Shown here piece after piece: positions 17,626-27,426 of a stretch of DNA of 64,000 nucleotides (within the stretch, counting starts at the first letter, position 1; each line of letters begins with the position of its first letter). A program made the position numbers and the translations under genes. Below the pieces are notes generated by a model. The model had not been told where the DNA came from and did not search any database. It saw nothing but the letters and a program-made list of their open reading frames with translations. The stretch covers positions 1,316,204-1,380,203 of the forward strand of contig NZ_KB907450.1 in NCBI RefSeq assembly GCF_000382045.1. Reading direction: 5' to 3'. This DNA comes from Variovorax atrisoli 110B (GTDB lineage Bacteria; Pseudomonadota; Gammaproteobacteria; Burkholderiales; Burkholderiaceae_C).

Positions 17626-20352
17626 TCAGGCGTAGAGCGGGTTGACCTTGTCGACATTGATGCCGTACTTCTTGATCGCTTCCACCACCTTGGCCACCGG
17701 CACGGTGCCGTCTTCGCTCAGCGCCTTGAGCGCCGCCACCACGATGTAGTGGCGGTTGACCTCGAAGTGCTCGCGCAGCTTGCTGCGGAAGTCGCTGCGG
17801 CCGAAGCCGTCGGTGCCAAGCACCTTGTAGTTGCGGCCCTTCGGAATGAAGGGGCGGATCTGCTCGGCGTAGGCCTTCATGTAGTCGGTCGATGCGACCA
17901 CCGGGCCGGCCGTGGCGCCGAGCTGCTCGGCCACGAAGGGCACGCGCGGGGTCTGGTCGGGGTGCAGCAGGTTCCAGCGGTCGGCGTCCTGGCCGTCGCG
18001 GGTGAGCTCGTTGAAGCTCGGGCAGCTCCACACCGAAGCAGAAACGCCCCAGTCCTTCTCGAGCAGTTCCTGTGCCGCGAAGCTCTCGCGCAGGATGGTG
18101 CCGCTGCCCAGCAGTTGCACGCTCGGCGCATCCTTGCCCTTGCCGGCCTTGATCGCGGGGCCCTGCTTCGACAGGTACATGCCCTTGATGATCTGCTCCT
18201 CGGTGCCGGGCTGCAGGCCGGGCATCGCGTAGTTCTCGTTGAGCAGCGTCAGGTAATAGTAGACGTTGTCCTGCTTCTCGACCATGCGCTTCAAGCCATG
18301 GTGCAGGATCACGCCGACTTCATGCGCGAAGGTCGGGTCGTAGCTCACGCAGTTCGGGATGGTGTTGGCCAGGATGTGGCTGTGGCCGTCCTCATGCTGC
18401 AGGCCTTCGCCGTTCAGCGTGGTGCGTCCCGAGGTGCCGCCCAGCAGGAAGCCGCGCGCCTGCATGTCGCCGGCAGCCCATGCCAGGTCGCCGATGCGCT
18501 GGAAGCCGAACATCGAGTAGTACACGTAGAACGGCACCATGATGCGGTTGTTGGTGCTGTACGAGGTGGCGGCAGCGATCCAGCTCGACATGCCGCCGGC
18601 CTCGTTGATGCCTTCCTGCAGGATCTGGCCGGCCTTGTCTTCCTTGTAGTACATGACCTGGTCCTTGTCGACCGGGGTGTACTGCTGACCGTGCGGGTTG
18701 TAGATGCCGACCTGGCGGAACAGGCCTTCCATGCCGAAGGTTCGGGCCTCGTCGACCAGGATGGGGACGACGCGCGGGCCCAGCGCCTTGTCGCGCAGCA
18801 GCTGCGTGAGGAAGCGCACGTAGGCCTGGGTGGTCGAGATCTCGCGGCCTTCTGCCGTGGGTTCGAGCACTGCCTTGAAGGTGTCAAGCGCGGGCACGGT
18901 GAAGCTCTCGTCGCTCTTCACGCGGCGGTGCGGCAGGTAGCCGCCCAGGGCCTTGCGGCGCTCGTGCAGGTACTTCATTTCCGGCGTGTCGTCGGCCGGC
19001 TTGTAGAACGGCAGCTCGGCGATCTGGCTGTCGGGGATCGGGATGTTGAAGCGGTCGCGGAAGGCCTTGATGTCCTCGTCGCCGAGCTTCTTGGTCTGGT
19101 GGACCGTGTTCTTGCCTTCACCGATCTTGCCCATGCCGAAGCCCTTGACGGTCTTCACGAGCAGCACGGTGGGCTGGCCCTTGTGGTTCTGCGCGGCGTG
19201 GAAGGCGGCGTACACCTTCTGCGAGTCGTGGCCGCCGCGCTGCAGGTTCCAGATCTCGTCGTCGGTCATGTGCTCGACCATCTTCAGCGTGCGCGGGTCG
19301 CGGCCGAAGAAGTTCTTGCGGACGTAGGCGCCGTCGTTGGCCTTGAACGACTGGTAGTCGCCGTCGTTGCACTCCATCATGATCTTGCGCAGCGCGCCGT
19401 CGTGGTCCTTCTCGAGCAGGGCGTCCCAGCCCTTGCCCCAGACCAGCTTGACGACGTTCCAGTTGGCGCCGCGGAACTCGCCTTCGAGCTCCTGGATGAT
19501 CTTGCCGTTGCCGCGCACCGGGCCGTCCAGGCGCTGCAGGTTGCAGTTGATGACGAAGATCAGGTTGTCGAGGTTCTCGCGCGCTGCCAGGCCGATCGCG
19601 CCCAGCGATTCGACCTCGTCCATTTCGCCGTCGCCGCAGAAGACCCAGACCTTGCGGTTCTCGGTGTTGGCGATGCCGCGGGCGTGCAGGTACTTGAGGA
19701 AGCGCGCCTGGTAGATGGCCATCAGCGGGCCCAGGCCCATCGACACGGTGGGGAACTGCCAGAACTCCGGCATCAGCTTGGGGTGCGGGTAGCTGGAAAG
19801 GCCCTTGCCGTCGACTTCCTGGCGGAAGTTGAGCAACTGCTCTTCGGAGAGGCGGCCTTCGAGGTAGGCGCGGGCGTAGATGCCGGGAGAGACGTGGCCC
19901 TGGATGTAGAGCAGGTCGCCGCCATGGTTCTCGCTCTCGGCGTGCCAGAAGTGGTTGAAGCCGGCGCCGAACATGCTGGCCAGCGAGGCGAAGGAGCCGA
20001 TGTGGCCACCGAGGTCGCCGCCCTCGGCCGGATGATGGCGGTTGGCCTTGACCACCATGGCCATCGCGTTCCAGCGCATGTAGGCGCGCAGGCGCTGTTC
20101 GATCTCGAGGTTGCCGGGGCTGCGGGCTTCCTGCGAAGGTTCGATGGTGTTGACGTAGCCGGTATTGGCCGAGAACGGCATGTCGACCGTGTTCTGGCGG
20201 GCATGCTCGAGAAGTTGCTCGAGGAGGAAGTGAGCCCGCTCAGGCCCCTCGCTCTGGATGACGGAAGACAGGGCATCCATCCATTCACGGGTCTCCTGGG
20301 CGTCCGCGTCGTTAGCGGCCGAGCCGAACAGGTTCTCGGGGTTTGCCGACAT
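17626..20352 (-). CDS. aceE: Pyruvate dehydrogenase E1, homodimeric type
   Basis: Thiamine diphosphate-dependent E1 of the pyruvate dehydrogenase complex, 908 residues, the usual length for the homodimeric proteobacterial form. The cofactor-binding signature GDGEMDEVES is present. Upstream are HPAEGGDLGGHIGSFAS and a block with the family's HxSPG-like segment (GHVSPGIYARAYLEGRL). It begins after a strong AAGGAG and opens the aceE-aceF-BPH-lpdA operon. It is divergent from the histidine kinase gene at 20548; the 195 bp between them is AT-richer than its surroundings, but no convincing promoter for aceE was identified. Confidence 0.97.
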   Translation of the reverse strand: MSANPENLFGSAANDADAQETREWMDALSSVIQSEGPERAHFLLEQLLEHARQNTVDMPFSANTGYVNTIEPSQEARSPGNLEIEQRLRAYMRWNAMAMVVKANRHHPAEGGDLGGHIGSFASLASMFGAGFNHFWHAESENHGGDLLYIQGHVSPGIYARAYLEGRLSEEQLLNFRQEVDGKGLSSYPHPKLMPEFWQFPTVSMGLGPLMAIYQARFLKYLHARGIANTENRKVWVFCGDGEMDEVESLGAIGLAARENLDNLIFVINCNLQRLDGPVRGNGKIIQELEGEFRGANWNVVKLVWGKGWDALLEKDHDGALRKIMMECNDGDYQSFKANDGAYVRKNFFGRDPRTLKMVEHMTDDEIWNLQRGGHDSQKVYAAFHAAQNHKGQPTVLLVKTVKGFGMGKIGEGKNTVHQTKKLGDEDIKAFRDRFNIPIPDSQIAELPFYKPADDTPEMKYLHERRKALGGYLPHRRVKSDESFTVPALDTFKAVLEPTAEGREISTTQAYVRFLTQLLRDKALGPRVVPILVDEARTFGMEGLFRQVGIYNPHGQQYTPVDKDQVMYYKEDKAGQILQEGINEAGGMSSWIAAATSYSTNNRIMVPFYVYYSMFGFQRIGDLAWAAGDMQARGFLLGGTSGRTTLNGEGLQHEDGHSHILANTIPNCVSYDPTFAHEVGVILHHGLKRMVEKQDNVYYYLTLLNENYAMPGLQPGTEEQIIKGMYLSKQGPAIKAGKGKDAPSVQLLGSGTILRESFAAQELLEKDWGVSASVWSCPSFNELTRDGQDADRWNLLHPDQTPRVPFVAEQLGATAGPVVASTDYMKAYAEQIRPFIPKGRNYKVLGTDGFGRSDFRSKLREHFEVNRHYIVVAALKALSEDGTVPVAKVVEAIKKYGINVDKVNPLYA

Positions 20353-20511
20353 GCTTTGTCTCCTTTAGGGCTGTGGCAGTAATTTAAGTGCGCTCTGCAG
20401 CGAACGCGGCGGAGTTTCGCATAGAAACATCGTGATTTCAAATAGTGCTCATTGATTTTTCAATGTGAAATTTGAAGGAAATCGGAGCAGAAGCGGATGT
20501 CCCCATGGGGC

Positions 20512-20540
20512 ATGGCAAGCCGAGGGGGCAAGCCTAGAAT
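20512..20540 (+). promoter_or_regulatory. Predicted promoter of the histidine kinase gene
   Basis: ATGGCA (20512-20517, 4/6), a 17-bp spacer and TAGAAT (20535-20540, 5/6). Initiation about 7 bases later would coincide with the ATG at 20548. Confidence 0.45.
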
Positions 20541-20547
20541 CCGCCCC

Positions 20548-23088
20548 ATGCCTCTCTCCTCCCCGCTGGCGGTTGCCCGCAGTGCCGTGAACGCCTCGCC
20601 GCTGTCCTGGTGGCGCAGGTGGTGGCGACGCCAGACCCCGGTGCTGCAGGACGCGGTCGCCATGCTCGCTCCGATGGCGGCCGTGCTGCTGTTCCTTGCC
20701 GCCATCGTTTCCGCCTTCTGGTACCTGCGCACCGAGGAAGTCGAGCGCGAGCAGGAATCGGTGCGCCGCGACGTCGAATACGCGCAGCAGCGCATGCGCC
20801 TGCGGCTGCTGGAGCGGCAGGAGCAGCTGATGCGCATCGCGCGCGATGCCTCCAACCGCGAGATCGACCCGATCGAATTCACCAGCCGCGCCGAGTCGCT
20901 GGTGAGCCAGTTCCCAGAACTGCAGACCATCACCTGGATCGACGACCGTCGCCGCTTCAAGGCCGGCTATGCGGCGCCCAGCGTGCATCCGGCGCAGCAG
21001 CACCTGATCGGCGACGTGCTGCGCCCCGGCGACATCGAGAGCAACTACGCCCTGGCCCGCGAGCTGCGCCAGCCGGTCTTCTCGCAGCCCGTGGCAGGCG
21101 GCGACCCGCCGGCGATGCTTCAGCTGCACATCCCCCTTTTCGACCAGGGCTTGTTCGCGGGCGTCGTGCTTGGCGAGTTCTCGGTCGACGGGCTGCTGCG
21201 CTACGGCATGCCCTCCGAGGTGCAGGCGCGCTATGCGGTGTCGCTGCTCGACGCCAAGGGCCACGTGATCGCCGGCAACACCGCCAACCTGAAGGAAAGC
21301 GGCACTCGCCTGCTGCCCTGGTCCGAGCGCACCAACGAATATGAAGTGCCGGTGTCGCCGGTGGGCAATGCGCTGGTGCTGCGGGCACAGGCCTACCGCA
21401 CTTCGCAGGGCGTGGTCGGCAACGGGCTCTTCTGGCTGGTCTGCGCGTTGAGCGTGCTCACGAGCTGGATGCTGATCGGCACCTGGCGCCACACGCGCCG
21501 GCGACTGCAGGCGCAGCAGCGTCTGGTGGCCGAGACCAACTTCCGCCGGGCGATGGAGAACTCCATGCTCACCGGCATGCGCGTGCTCGACCTGCAGGGC
21601 CGCATCACCTACGTCAACGCCGCCTTCTGCGCGATGACCGGCTGGAGCGAGGAAGAACTGGTCGGCCAGTCGCCGCCCTTCCCCTACTGGCTCGAATCCG
21701 ACCGCGAGGTGATGAACGAGCGGCTCGAGGAAGAACTGCACGGCCGCGCGCTGCCCGGCGGTTTCCAGGTGCGGGTGAAGCGCAAGAACGGCAGCGTGTT
21801 CAATGCCCGCCTGTACGTCTCTCCGCTGATCGACGCCCGCGGCCACCAGACCGGCTGGATGACGTCGATGACCGACATCACCGAGCCTACGCGCATCCGC
21901 GAGCAGCTCTCGGCCTCCTACGAGCGCTTCACCACGGTGCTGGAGGCGCTCGACGCGGCCGTGTCGGTGGCCCCCATCGGCAGCGAGGAACTGCTGTTCG
22001 CCAACAAGCTGTACCGCCTCTGGTTCGGCTCCGACACCGTGGGCCACCTGGGCATGGTGGCGCAGGCGGGTGTGCCTGCGTCGAACGCGCACGACGAGGG
22101 TCTGGACGACGTGGACCCCTACGCCGGCCTGCCGATCGACACCCTCACCGCCGCACAGACCGCCAACAACGAGATCTTCGTGCCCCACCTGGGCAAGTGG
22201 CTCGAGGTGCGCTCGCGCTATCTGACCTGGGTGGACGGCCGGCTCGCGCAGCTCGTGATCGCCACCGACATCACGCCGCGCCGCGATGCCGAGGAACAGG
22301 CCGCCGCGCAGGCCGACAAGGCCCAGGCCGCCAGCCGCCTCATCACCATGGGCGAGATGGCCTCCAGCGTGGCGCACGAGCTCAACCAGCCGCTGACCGC
22401 CATCACCAACTACTGCAACGGGATGATGTCGCGCATCAAGGGCCAGTCGATCGACAACGAGGCCCTGCTGGCCGCGCTCGAGAAGACGTCGAAGCAGGCC
22501 CAGCGCGCGGGCCAGATCATCCAGCGCATCCGCTCCTTCGTGAAGCGCAGCGAGCCCAACCGCACGCCGGCCGACGTGGCCACCATGGTGAGCGAGGCGG
22601 TCGAGCTCGCGGGCATCGAACTGCGCCGGCGCAACGTGCGCCTGAACCACTACGTGGCGGCGCGGCTGCCGGTGGTTCGGGTCGACCCGATCCTCATCGA
22701 GCAGGTGATGGTCAACCTGCTGAAGAACGCGGCCGAATCCATCGACCTCGCCGACCGGCCGCTGGCGCGCCGCAGCGTGGAGCTGCGCGTGCTGCCCAAG
22801 GTGATCGAGGGCCACAACGCGATCGAGTTCTCGGTGCAGGACACCGGCAAGGGCCTGGCGCCCGAGGTGATGGACCGTCTGTACGAGGCCTTCTTCTCCA
22901 CCAAGCCCGAGGGTATGGGCATCGGCTTGAACCTGTGCCGCACCATCGTCGAGTCGCACCGCGGCCGGATGCAGGCGGAGAACATCTACAATGGCCCGGA
23001 TGTGATCGGATGCCGTTTTTCCTTCTGGATTCCGGTGTTGGACGCTATCAGTTCCGTAGCTAGCGACGAGGCAAAGGTACCTGCATGA
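20548..23088 (+). CDS. PAS-domain sensor histidine kinase
   Basis: Membrane sensor kinase, 846 residues from the chosen start. Two membrane segments (about 38-58 and 290-312) bracket a periplasmic sensor region. A PAS domain (about 328-450) and a second PAS-like region follow. The kinase core has the H-box VAHELNQPL (His about 610), N-box NLLKNAAESI, DTGKGL and GMGIGLNLC. The design resembles FixL/TtrS kinases. The start at 20548 has no Shine-Dalgarno but a TAGAAT -10 ends 7 bases before it. A start at 20497 with GGAG 9 bases upstream is the alternative. Its TGA overlaps the ATG of the response regulator, fixing the partnership; the signal sensed is unknown. Confidence 0.85.
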   Translation: MPLSSPLAVARSAVNASPLSWWRRWWRRQTPVLQDAVAMLAPMAAVLLFLAAIVSAFWYLRTEEVEREQESVRRDVEYAQQRMRLRLLERQEQLMRIARDASNREIDPIEFTSRAESLVSQFPELQTITWIDDRRRFKAGYAAPSVHPAQQHLIGDVLRPGDIESNYALARELRQPVFSQPVAGGDPPAMLQLHIPLFDQGLFAGVVLGEFSVDGLLRYGMPSEVQARYAVSLLDAKGHVIAGNTANLKESGTRLLPWSERTNEYEVPVSPVGNALVLRAQAYRTSQGVVGNGLFWLVCALSVLTSWMLIGTWRHTRRRLQAQQRLVAETNFRRAMENSMLTGMRVLDLQGRITYVNAAFCAMTGWSEEELVGQSPPFPYWLESDREVMNERLEEELHGRALPGGFQVRVKRKNGSVFNARLYVSPLIDARGHQTGWMTSMTDITEPTRIREQLSASYERFTTVLEALDAAVSVAPIGSEELLFANKLYRLWFGSDTVGHLGMVAQAGVPASNAHDEGLDDVDPYAGLPIDTLTAAQTANNEIFVPHLGKWLEVRSRYLTWVDGRLAQLVIATDITPRRDAEEQAAAQADKAQAASRLITMGEMASSVAHELNQPLTAITNYCNGMMSRIKGQSIDNEALLAALEKTSKQAQRAGQIIQRIRSFVKRSEPNRTPADVATMVSEAVELAGIELRRRNVRLNHYVAARLPVVRVDPILIEQVMVNLLKNAAESIDLADRPLARRSVELRVLPKVIEGHNAIEFSVQDTGKGLAPEVMDRLYEAFFSTKPEGMGIGLNLCRTIVESHRGRMQAENIYNGPDVIGCRFSFWIPVLDAISSVASDEAKVPA

Positions 23089-23717
23089 GTTTGATTCCGA
23101 AGAAGGGCACGGTCTATGTCGTCGACGACGACGAAGCCGTACGCGATTCGCTGCAATGGCTGCTCGAAGGCAAGGACTACAGAGTCCGCTGCTTCGATTC
23201 CGCCGAATCCTTTCTCTCCCGATACGACCCGCGCGAAGTCGCCTGTCTGATCGTCGACATCCGCATGGCCGGCATGACCGGCCTCGAGCTGCAGGACCGG
23301 CTGATCGAACGGCGCTCCCCGCTGCCCATCGTGGTCATTACCGGCCACGGCGACGTGCCGATGGCCGTCGACAGCATGAAGAAGGGCGCGATGGACTTCA
23401 TCCAGAAGCCCTTCAACGACGAGGAACTCGTCACGCTGGTCGAGCGCATGCTCGAGCATGCGCGCGGCGCCTTCACGCAGCACCAGCAGTCGGCCAGCCG
23501 CGACGCGCTCCTGTCCAAGCTCACGGGCCGCGAGGCGCAGGTGCTCGAGCGCATCGTCGCCGGCCGCCTGAACAAGCAGATCGCCGACGACCTTGGCATC
23601 AGCATCAAGACGGTCGAGGCGCACCGCGCCAACATCATGGAAAAGCTCAACGCCAACACCGTGGCCGATCTGCTCAAGATCGCGCTGGGTCAGGCGGCGC
23701 CAGCAGCCAAGGCCTAG
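23085..23717 (+). CDS. FixJ-family response regulator
   Basis: Two-component regulator of 210 residues. The receiver domain has the acidic pocket DDDE at 14-17, phospho-acceptor D58 in LIVDIRM, T86 and K108 in FIQKPF. A C-terminal LuxR-type HTH (LTGREAQVLERIVAGRLNK, then IKTVEAHRANIMEKL) binds DNA. It overlaps the kinase gene by ATGA and is followed by a terminator, so the pair forms a complete operon. Targets are not evident from the sequence. Confidence 0.93.
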   Translation: MSLIPKKGTVYVVDDDEAVRDSLQWLLEGKDYRVRCFDSAESFLSRYDPREVACLIVDIRMAGMTGLELQDRLIERRSPLPIVVITGHGDVPMAVDSMKKGAMDFIQKPFNDEELVTLVERMLEHARGAFTQHQQSASRDALLSKLTGREAQVLERIVAGRLNKQIADDLGISIKTVEAHRANIMEKLNANTVADLLKIALGQAAPAAKA

Positions 23718-23754
23718 AAGCAGCTATCCGCCCGATAGCGACGAATGACCCCCA

Positions 23755-23777
23755 CGCCTGCGAAAGCGGGCGTTTTT
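23755..23777 (+). terminator. Terminator after the two-component pair
   Basis: CGCCTGC-GAAA-GCGGGCG stem (one G-T pair), followed by TTTTT. It lies between the response regulator and folD. Confidence 0.8.
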
Positions 23778-23796
23778 ACTTGGAAAATCGAAACCG

Positions 23797-24648
23797 ATGA
23801 CCGCCCAACTGATCGACGGCAACGCCCTCGCCAAAACCATCCGCGCCGAGGTGTCCGGCCGCACCGCCGCACTCAAGGCCCGTGGCGTGAACCCGGCCCT
23901 CTCCATCATCCTCGTGGGCGAAGACCCGGCCAGCCAGGTCTACACCAAGCACAAGGTCAACGACAGCGCGCAGACCGGCCTCGACGCCACGCTCGAGACC
24001 TACCCCGCCGACATGAGCGAGGCCGACCTGCTGGCCCGCATCCGCACCCTCAACGACGACCCGGAGGTGCACGGCATCCTGGTGCAGCTGCCGCTGCCCA
24101 AGCACATGGACAGCCAGAAGGTCATCGAGACCATCTCGCCGGCCAAGGACGTCGACGGCTTCCACGTCGCCAGCGCGGGCGCGCTCATGACCGGCGCCCC
24201 CGGCTTCTGGCCCTGCACGCCGCACGGCTGCATGAAGATGCTCGAATCGATCGGCTACGACCTGCGCGGCAAGCATGCCGTGGTCATCGGCCGCAGCAAC
24301 ATCGTCGGCAAGCCGATGGCCATGATGCTGCTCGCCAAGAGCGCCACCGTGACCATTTGCCACAGCGCCACCAAGGACCTGGGCGCCATCACGCGCCAGG
24401 CCGACGTGATCGTCGCGGCAGTGGGCAAGCTCGACCTGCTGACCGCCGACATGGTCAAGCCCGGCGCGGTCGTCATCGACGTGGGCATGAACCGCAAGGC
24501 CGACGGCAAGCTCGCCGGCGACGTCGACTTCGACGGCGTCAAGGAAGTGGCCGGCTGGATCACGCCCGTGCCGGGCGGCGTCGGCCCCATGACGCGCGCG
24601 ATGCTTCTGGTCAACACCCTTGAAGCGGCCGAACGCGCCGCCAAGTAA
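23797..24648 (+). CDS. folD: Bifunctional methylenetetrahydrofolate dehydrogenase/cyclohydrolase
   Basis: Cytosolic enzyme of one-carbon metabolism that interconverts 5,10-methylene- and 10-formyl-tetrahydrofolate with NADP+. At 283 residues it has normal length. Signature regions include [14 protein letters not shown] (family YxxxK motif), [10 protein letters not shown], and the nucleotide-binding [28 protein letters not shown] closes the C-terminus. It lies just after a terminator and 5 bp before the M3 peptidase gene, with which it is probably cotranscribed. Confidence 0.97.
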   Translation: MTAQLIDGNALAKTIRAEVSGRTAALKARGVNPALSIILVGEDPASQVYTKHKVNDSAQTGLDATLETYPADMSEADLLARIRTLNDDPEVHGILVQLPLPKHMDSQKVIETISPAKDVDGFHVASAGALMTGAPGFWPCTPHGCMKMLESIGYDLRGKHAVVIGRSNIVGKPMAMMLLAKSATVTICHSATKDLGAITRQADVIVAAVGKLDLLTADMVKPGAVVIDVGMNRKADGKLAGDVDFDGVKEVAGWITPVPGGVGPMTRAMLLVNTLEAAERAAK

Positions 24649-24653
24649 CTTCC

Positions 24654-26711
24654 ATGGCCATGACGAACAACCCCCTCCTCGATTTCACCGACCTCCCGCT
24701 GTTCGACCAGATCAAGCCGGAGCACGTCGCACCAGCCGTGGACACGCTGCTGGCCGAAGGCGAGGCCAATCTGGAAACAGTGGTCGCGCCCGAATTTCCC
24801 GCCGAATGGGCCGCGATCTCGCGCGTGCTCGATGTCGGCGGCGAGCGCTTCACACGCGCTTGGGGCGCCGTCAGCCACCTGAACGCTGTCGCGGACACCC
24901 CCGAACTGCGCGCCGCCTACAACGAAGCCATGCCCCGCGTCACAGCCTTCTGGACCCGCGTAGGCTCCGACGAGCGGCTATACGCCAAGTACAAGGCCAT
25001 CGACGTCACGACGCTCAATGCCGAGCAGCGCCAGGCCCACAGCAACGCGGTGCGCAACTTCGTGCTGGGCGGCGCCGAGCTGCAGGGCGAGGCCAAGAAG
25101 CGCTTCGCCGACATCCAGGAGCGCCTGGCCGAGCTGAGCCAGAAGTTCAGCGAGAACGCGCTCGATGCCACCGATGCCTTCGCCTACTACGCCACGCTCG
25201 GCGAGCTCGAAGGCGTGCCCGAGGACGTGGTGAGCGCCGCGCGCGCGGCCGCCGAGGCCGACGGCAAGGAAGGCTACAAGCTGACGCTGAAGATGCCGTG
25301 CTACCTGCCGGTGATGCAGTTCGCAAAGAGCAGCGCGCTGCGCGAGAAGCTCTACCGTGCCTACGTCACGCGCGCCAGCGAGTTCGGCGACGCGGCCTTC
25401 GACAACACCGCGCTCATCACCGAGATCCTCGCGCTGCGCGAGGAAGAAGCCAGGCTGCTGGGCTACCGGAACTACGGCGAGCTGTCGGTGGTTCCGAAGA
25501 TGGCCGAGTCGCCCGAGCAGGTCGTGAAGTTCCTGCGCGACCTCGCGGCCAAGGCCAAGCCCTTCGGCGAACGCGACCTGGCCGACCTGCGCGTCTTCGC
25601 TGCAGAGCAATTGGGCATCACCGACCCGCAACCCTGGGACTGGAGCTACATCGGCGAGAAGCTCAAGGAAGCGCGCTACGCCTTCAGCGAGCAGGAGGTG
25701 AAGCAGTATTTCCCGGCACCGAAGGTCATGGCCGGCTTGTTCAAGATCGTCGAGACGCTGTTCGAGGTGTCCATCCGCCGCGATTCGGCGCCCACCTGGC
25801 ACCCGAGCGTGGAGTTCTATCGCATCGAACGCGCCGGCCAGAAGGTCGGCCAGTTCTATCTCGACCCGTCGGCCCGCGCCGCCAAGCGCGGCGGCGCGTG
25901 GATGGACGACGTGCGCGCCCGCTGGCTGCGCCCCGACACCGGCGTGCTGCAGACGCCCGTTGCGCAGCTGGTGTGCAACTTCGCGAGCGGTGTCGACGGC
26001 AAGCCGCCGCTGCTCACGCACGACGACGTGACCACCCTCTTCCACGAGTTCGGCCACGGCCTGCACCACATGCTCACGCAGGTGAACGAACGCGACGTCT
26101 CGGGCATCAGCGGCGTCGAGTGGGATGCGGTCGAACTGCCGAGCCAGTTCATGGAGAACTTCTGCTGGGAGTGGGACGTGCTCAAGCACATGACGGCCCA
26201 CGTCGACACCGGCGAGCCGCTGCCGCGCGCCCTCTTCGACAAGATGACCGCCGCGAAGAACTTCCAGAGCGGCCTGCAGACGCTGCGCCAGATCGAGTTC
26301 TCGCTGTTCGACATGCTGCTGCACACCGAATACCAAGCCGCCACCGCCAAGCCGGGCGACGTGATGGCGCTGCTGGGCCGCGTGCGTGCCGAAGTCGCGG
26401 TGATGCCCTCGCCGCCTTTCAGCCGCACGCCGAACACGTTCAGCCACATCTTCGCGGGCGGCTATGCGGCCGGCTACTACAGCTACAAGTGGGCCGAGGT
26501 GCTCAGCGCCGACGCCTATGCCGCCTTCGAGGAAACCGTGGGTGCCGACGGCGAGCCGAACATCGAGACCGGCCGCAAGTACCGCCAGGCCATCCTCGAG
26601 GCCGGCGGCAGCCGCAGTGCCATGGACTCGTTCAAGGCCTTCCGCGGCCGCGAGCCCCAGCTTGATGCGCTGCTGCGACATCAGGGCATGGCCGAGCCCC
26701 AGCCGGCTTGA
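24654..26711 (+). CDS. prlC: M3-family oligopeptidase (oligopeptidase A)
   Basis: Zinc metallopeptidase of 685 residues that degrades short peptides in the cytosol. The HExxH zinc motif is FHEFGHGLHH (H464, E465, H468). A third ligand would be the downstream Glu in the GVEWDAVELPSQFMENF segment. The overall pattern matches oligopeptidase A/PrlC of the thimet family. There is no signal peptide. It starts 5 bp after folD; a second in-frame ATG is two codons in. Confidence 0.94.
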   Translation: MAMTNNPLLDFTDLPLFDQIKPEHVAPAVDTLLAEGEANLETVVAPEFPAEWAAISRVLDVGGERFTRAWGAVSHLNAVADTPELRAAYNEAMPRVTAFWTRVGSDERLYAKYKAIDVTTLNAEQRQAHSNAVRNFVLGGAELQGEAKKRFADIQERLAELSQKFSENALDATDAFAYYATLGELEGVPEDVVSAARAAAEADGKEGYKLTLKMPCYLPVMQFAKSSALREKLYRAYVTRASEFGDAAFDNTALITEILALREEEARLLGYRNYGELSVVPKMAESPEQVVKFLRDLAAKAKPFGERDLADLRVFAAEQLGITDPQPWDWSYIGEKLKEARYAFSEQEVKQYFPAPKVMAGLFKIVETLFEVSIRRDSAPTWHPSVEFYRIERAGQKVGQFYLDPSARAAKRGGAWMDDVRARWLRPDTGVLQTPVAQLVCNFASGVDGKPPLLTHDDVTTLFHEFGHGLHHMLTQVNERDVSGISGVEWDAVELPSQFMENFCWEWDVLKHMTAHVDTGEPLPRALFDKMTAAKNFQSGLQTLRQIEFSLFDMLLHTEYQAATAKPGDVMALLGRVRAEVAVMPSPPFSRTPNTFSHIFAGGYAAGYYSYKWAEVLSADAYAAFEETVGADGEPNIETGRKYRQAILEAGGSRSAMDSFKAFRGREPQLDALLRHQGMAEPQPA

Positions 26712-26741
26712 TGCATCGCTGAAGCTTGCGATACTCGGGCG

Positions 26742-27401
26742 ATGCATACGATTTACAAAATCTCACCATTGCATCGCCTGACCGGCCTTGCCCTCGTGCT
26801 CGTTGCCGCGGGCGCGATGGCGCAACCCATCTACCGCCAGGTGGACAAGAACGGCAAGGTCACTTTCTCCGACCGCGCCCCGAGCGCAAGCACCGAGCCG
26901 GCGCCGGCCGGCCAGCCGGGCTCCGCCCCGCCCTCCACCGCCAACACCTCGGGCCTGCCGTATGAACTGCGCCTGGTCTCGCAGCGCTATCCCGTCACCC
27001 TCTACAGCGGGGACGAATGCGGCCCCTGCGGGGCGGCGCGCACGCTGCTCACGACGCGCGGCATCCCGTTCGAGGAACGCACCGTCAAGAGCAACGCGGA
27101 CGTCGAAGCCCTGCAGCGCCTGAGCAACCAGAATGCGTTGCCGCTGCTGACGATCGGTTCGCAGCAGCTCAAGGGCTTCTCGGACGTGGAATGGTCGCAG
27201 TACCTCGACGCGGCCGGCTATCCCAAGAGCAACAGCCTGCCCGCGGGCTATCGCAACGGCCCGGTCAGGCCGCTGGTGGCGCAGCAGGCGACGCCGGCGC
27301 CTCGCGCGGCCGAAGCGCCCGCACCTGCCGCGCAGCCCGTGGCGCCGCCGCCAGCATCGAGCGAGCCGACGCCGAGCAACCCGGCCGGCATCAAGTTCTA
27401 G
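26742..27401 (+). CDS. Exported DUF4124-glutaredoxin-like protein
   Basis: Predicted periplasmic protein of 219 residues. A signal peptide ends at AGAMAQ. A short DUF4124-type segment (IYRQVDKNGKVTFSDRAP) follows. A Pro-rich linker leads to a glutaredoxin-like domain at about 85-155 with redox motif CGPC (DECGPCGAAR) and the cis-Pro region NALPLLTIG. The C-terminal 60 residues are Ala/Pro-rich and probably disordered. It may act as a thiol oxidoreductase in the envelope; the partner is unknown. The ATG lacks a Shine-Dalgarno and sits 6 bases after a GATACT -10-like hexamer (26730-26735), suggesting a leaderless message. Confidence 0.8.
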   Translation: MHTIYKISPLHRLTGLALVLVAAGAMAQPIYRQVDKNGKVTFSDRAPSASTEPAPAGQPGSAPPSTANTSGLPYELRLVSQRYPVTLYSGDECGPCGAARTLLTTRGIPFEERTVKSNADVEALQRLSNQNALPLLTIGSQQLKGFSDVEWSQYLDAAGYPKSNSLPAGYRNGPVRPLVAQQATPAPRAAEAPAPAAQPVAPPPASSEPTPSNPAGIKF

Positions 27402-27426
27402 GCTGTCGAAGGGCCTGGGCCGAGCC

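Noticed and set aside
15952..20382. Very long open frame on the plus strand opposite aceF and aceE
   Set aside because: It is antisense to two strongly supported genes, has a His/Ala/Arg/Val-biased low-similarity product, and follows from the codon bias of GC-rich genes.
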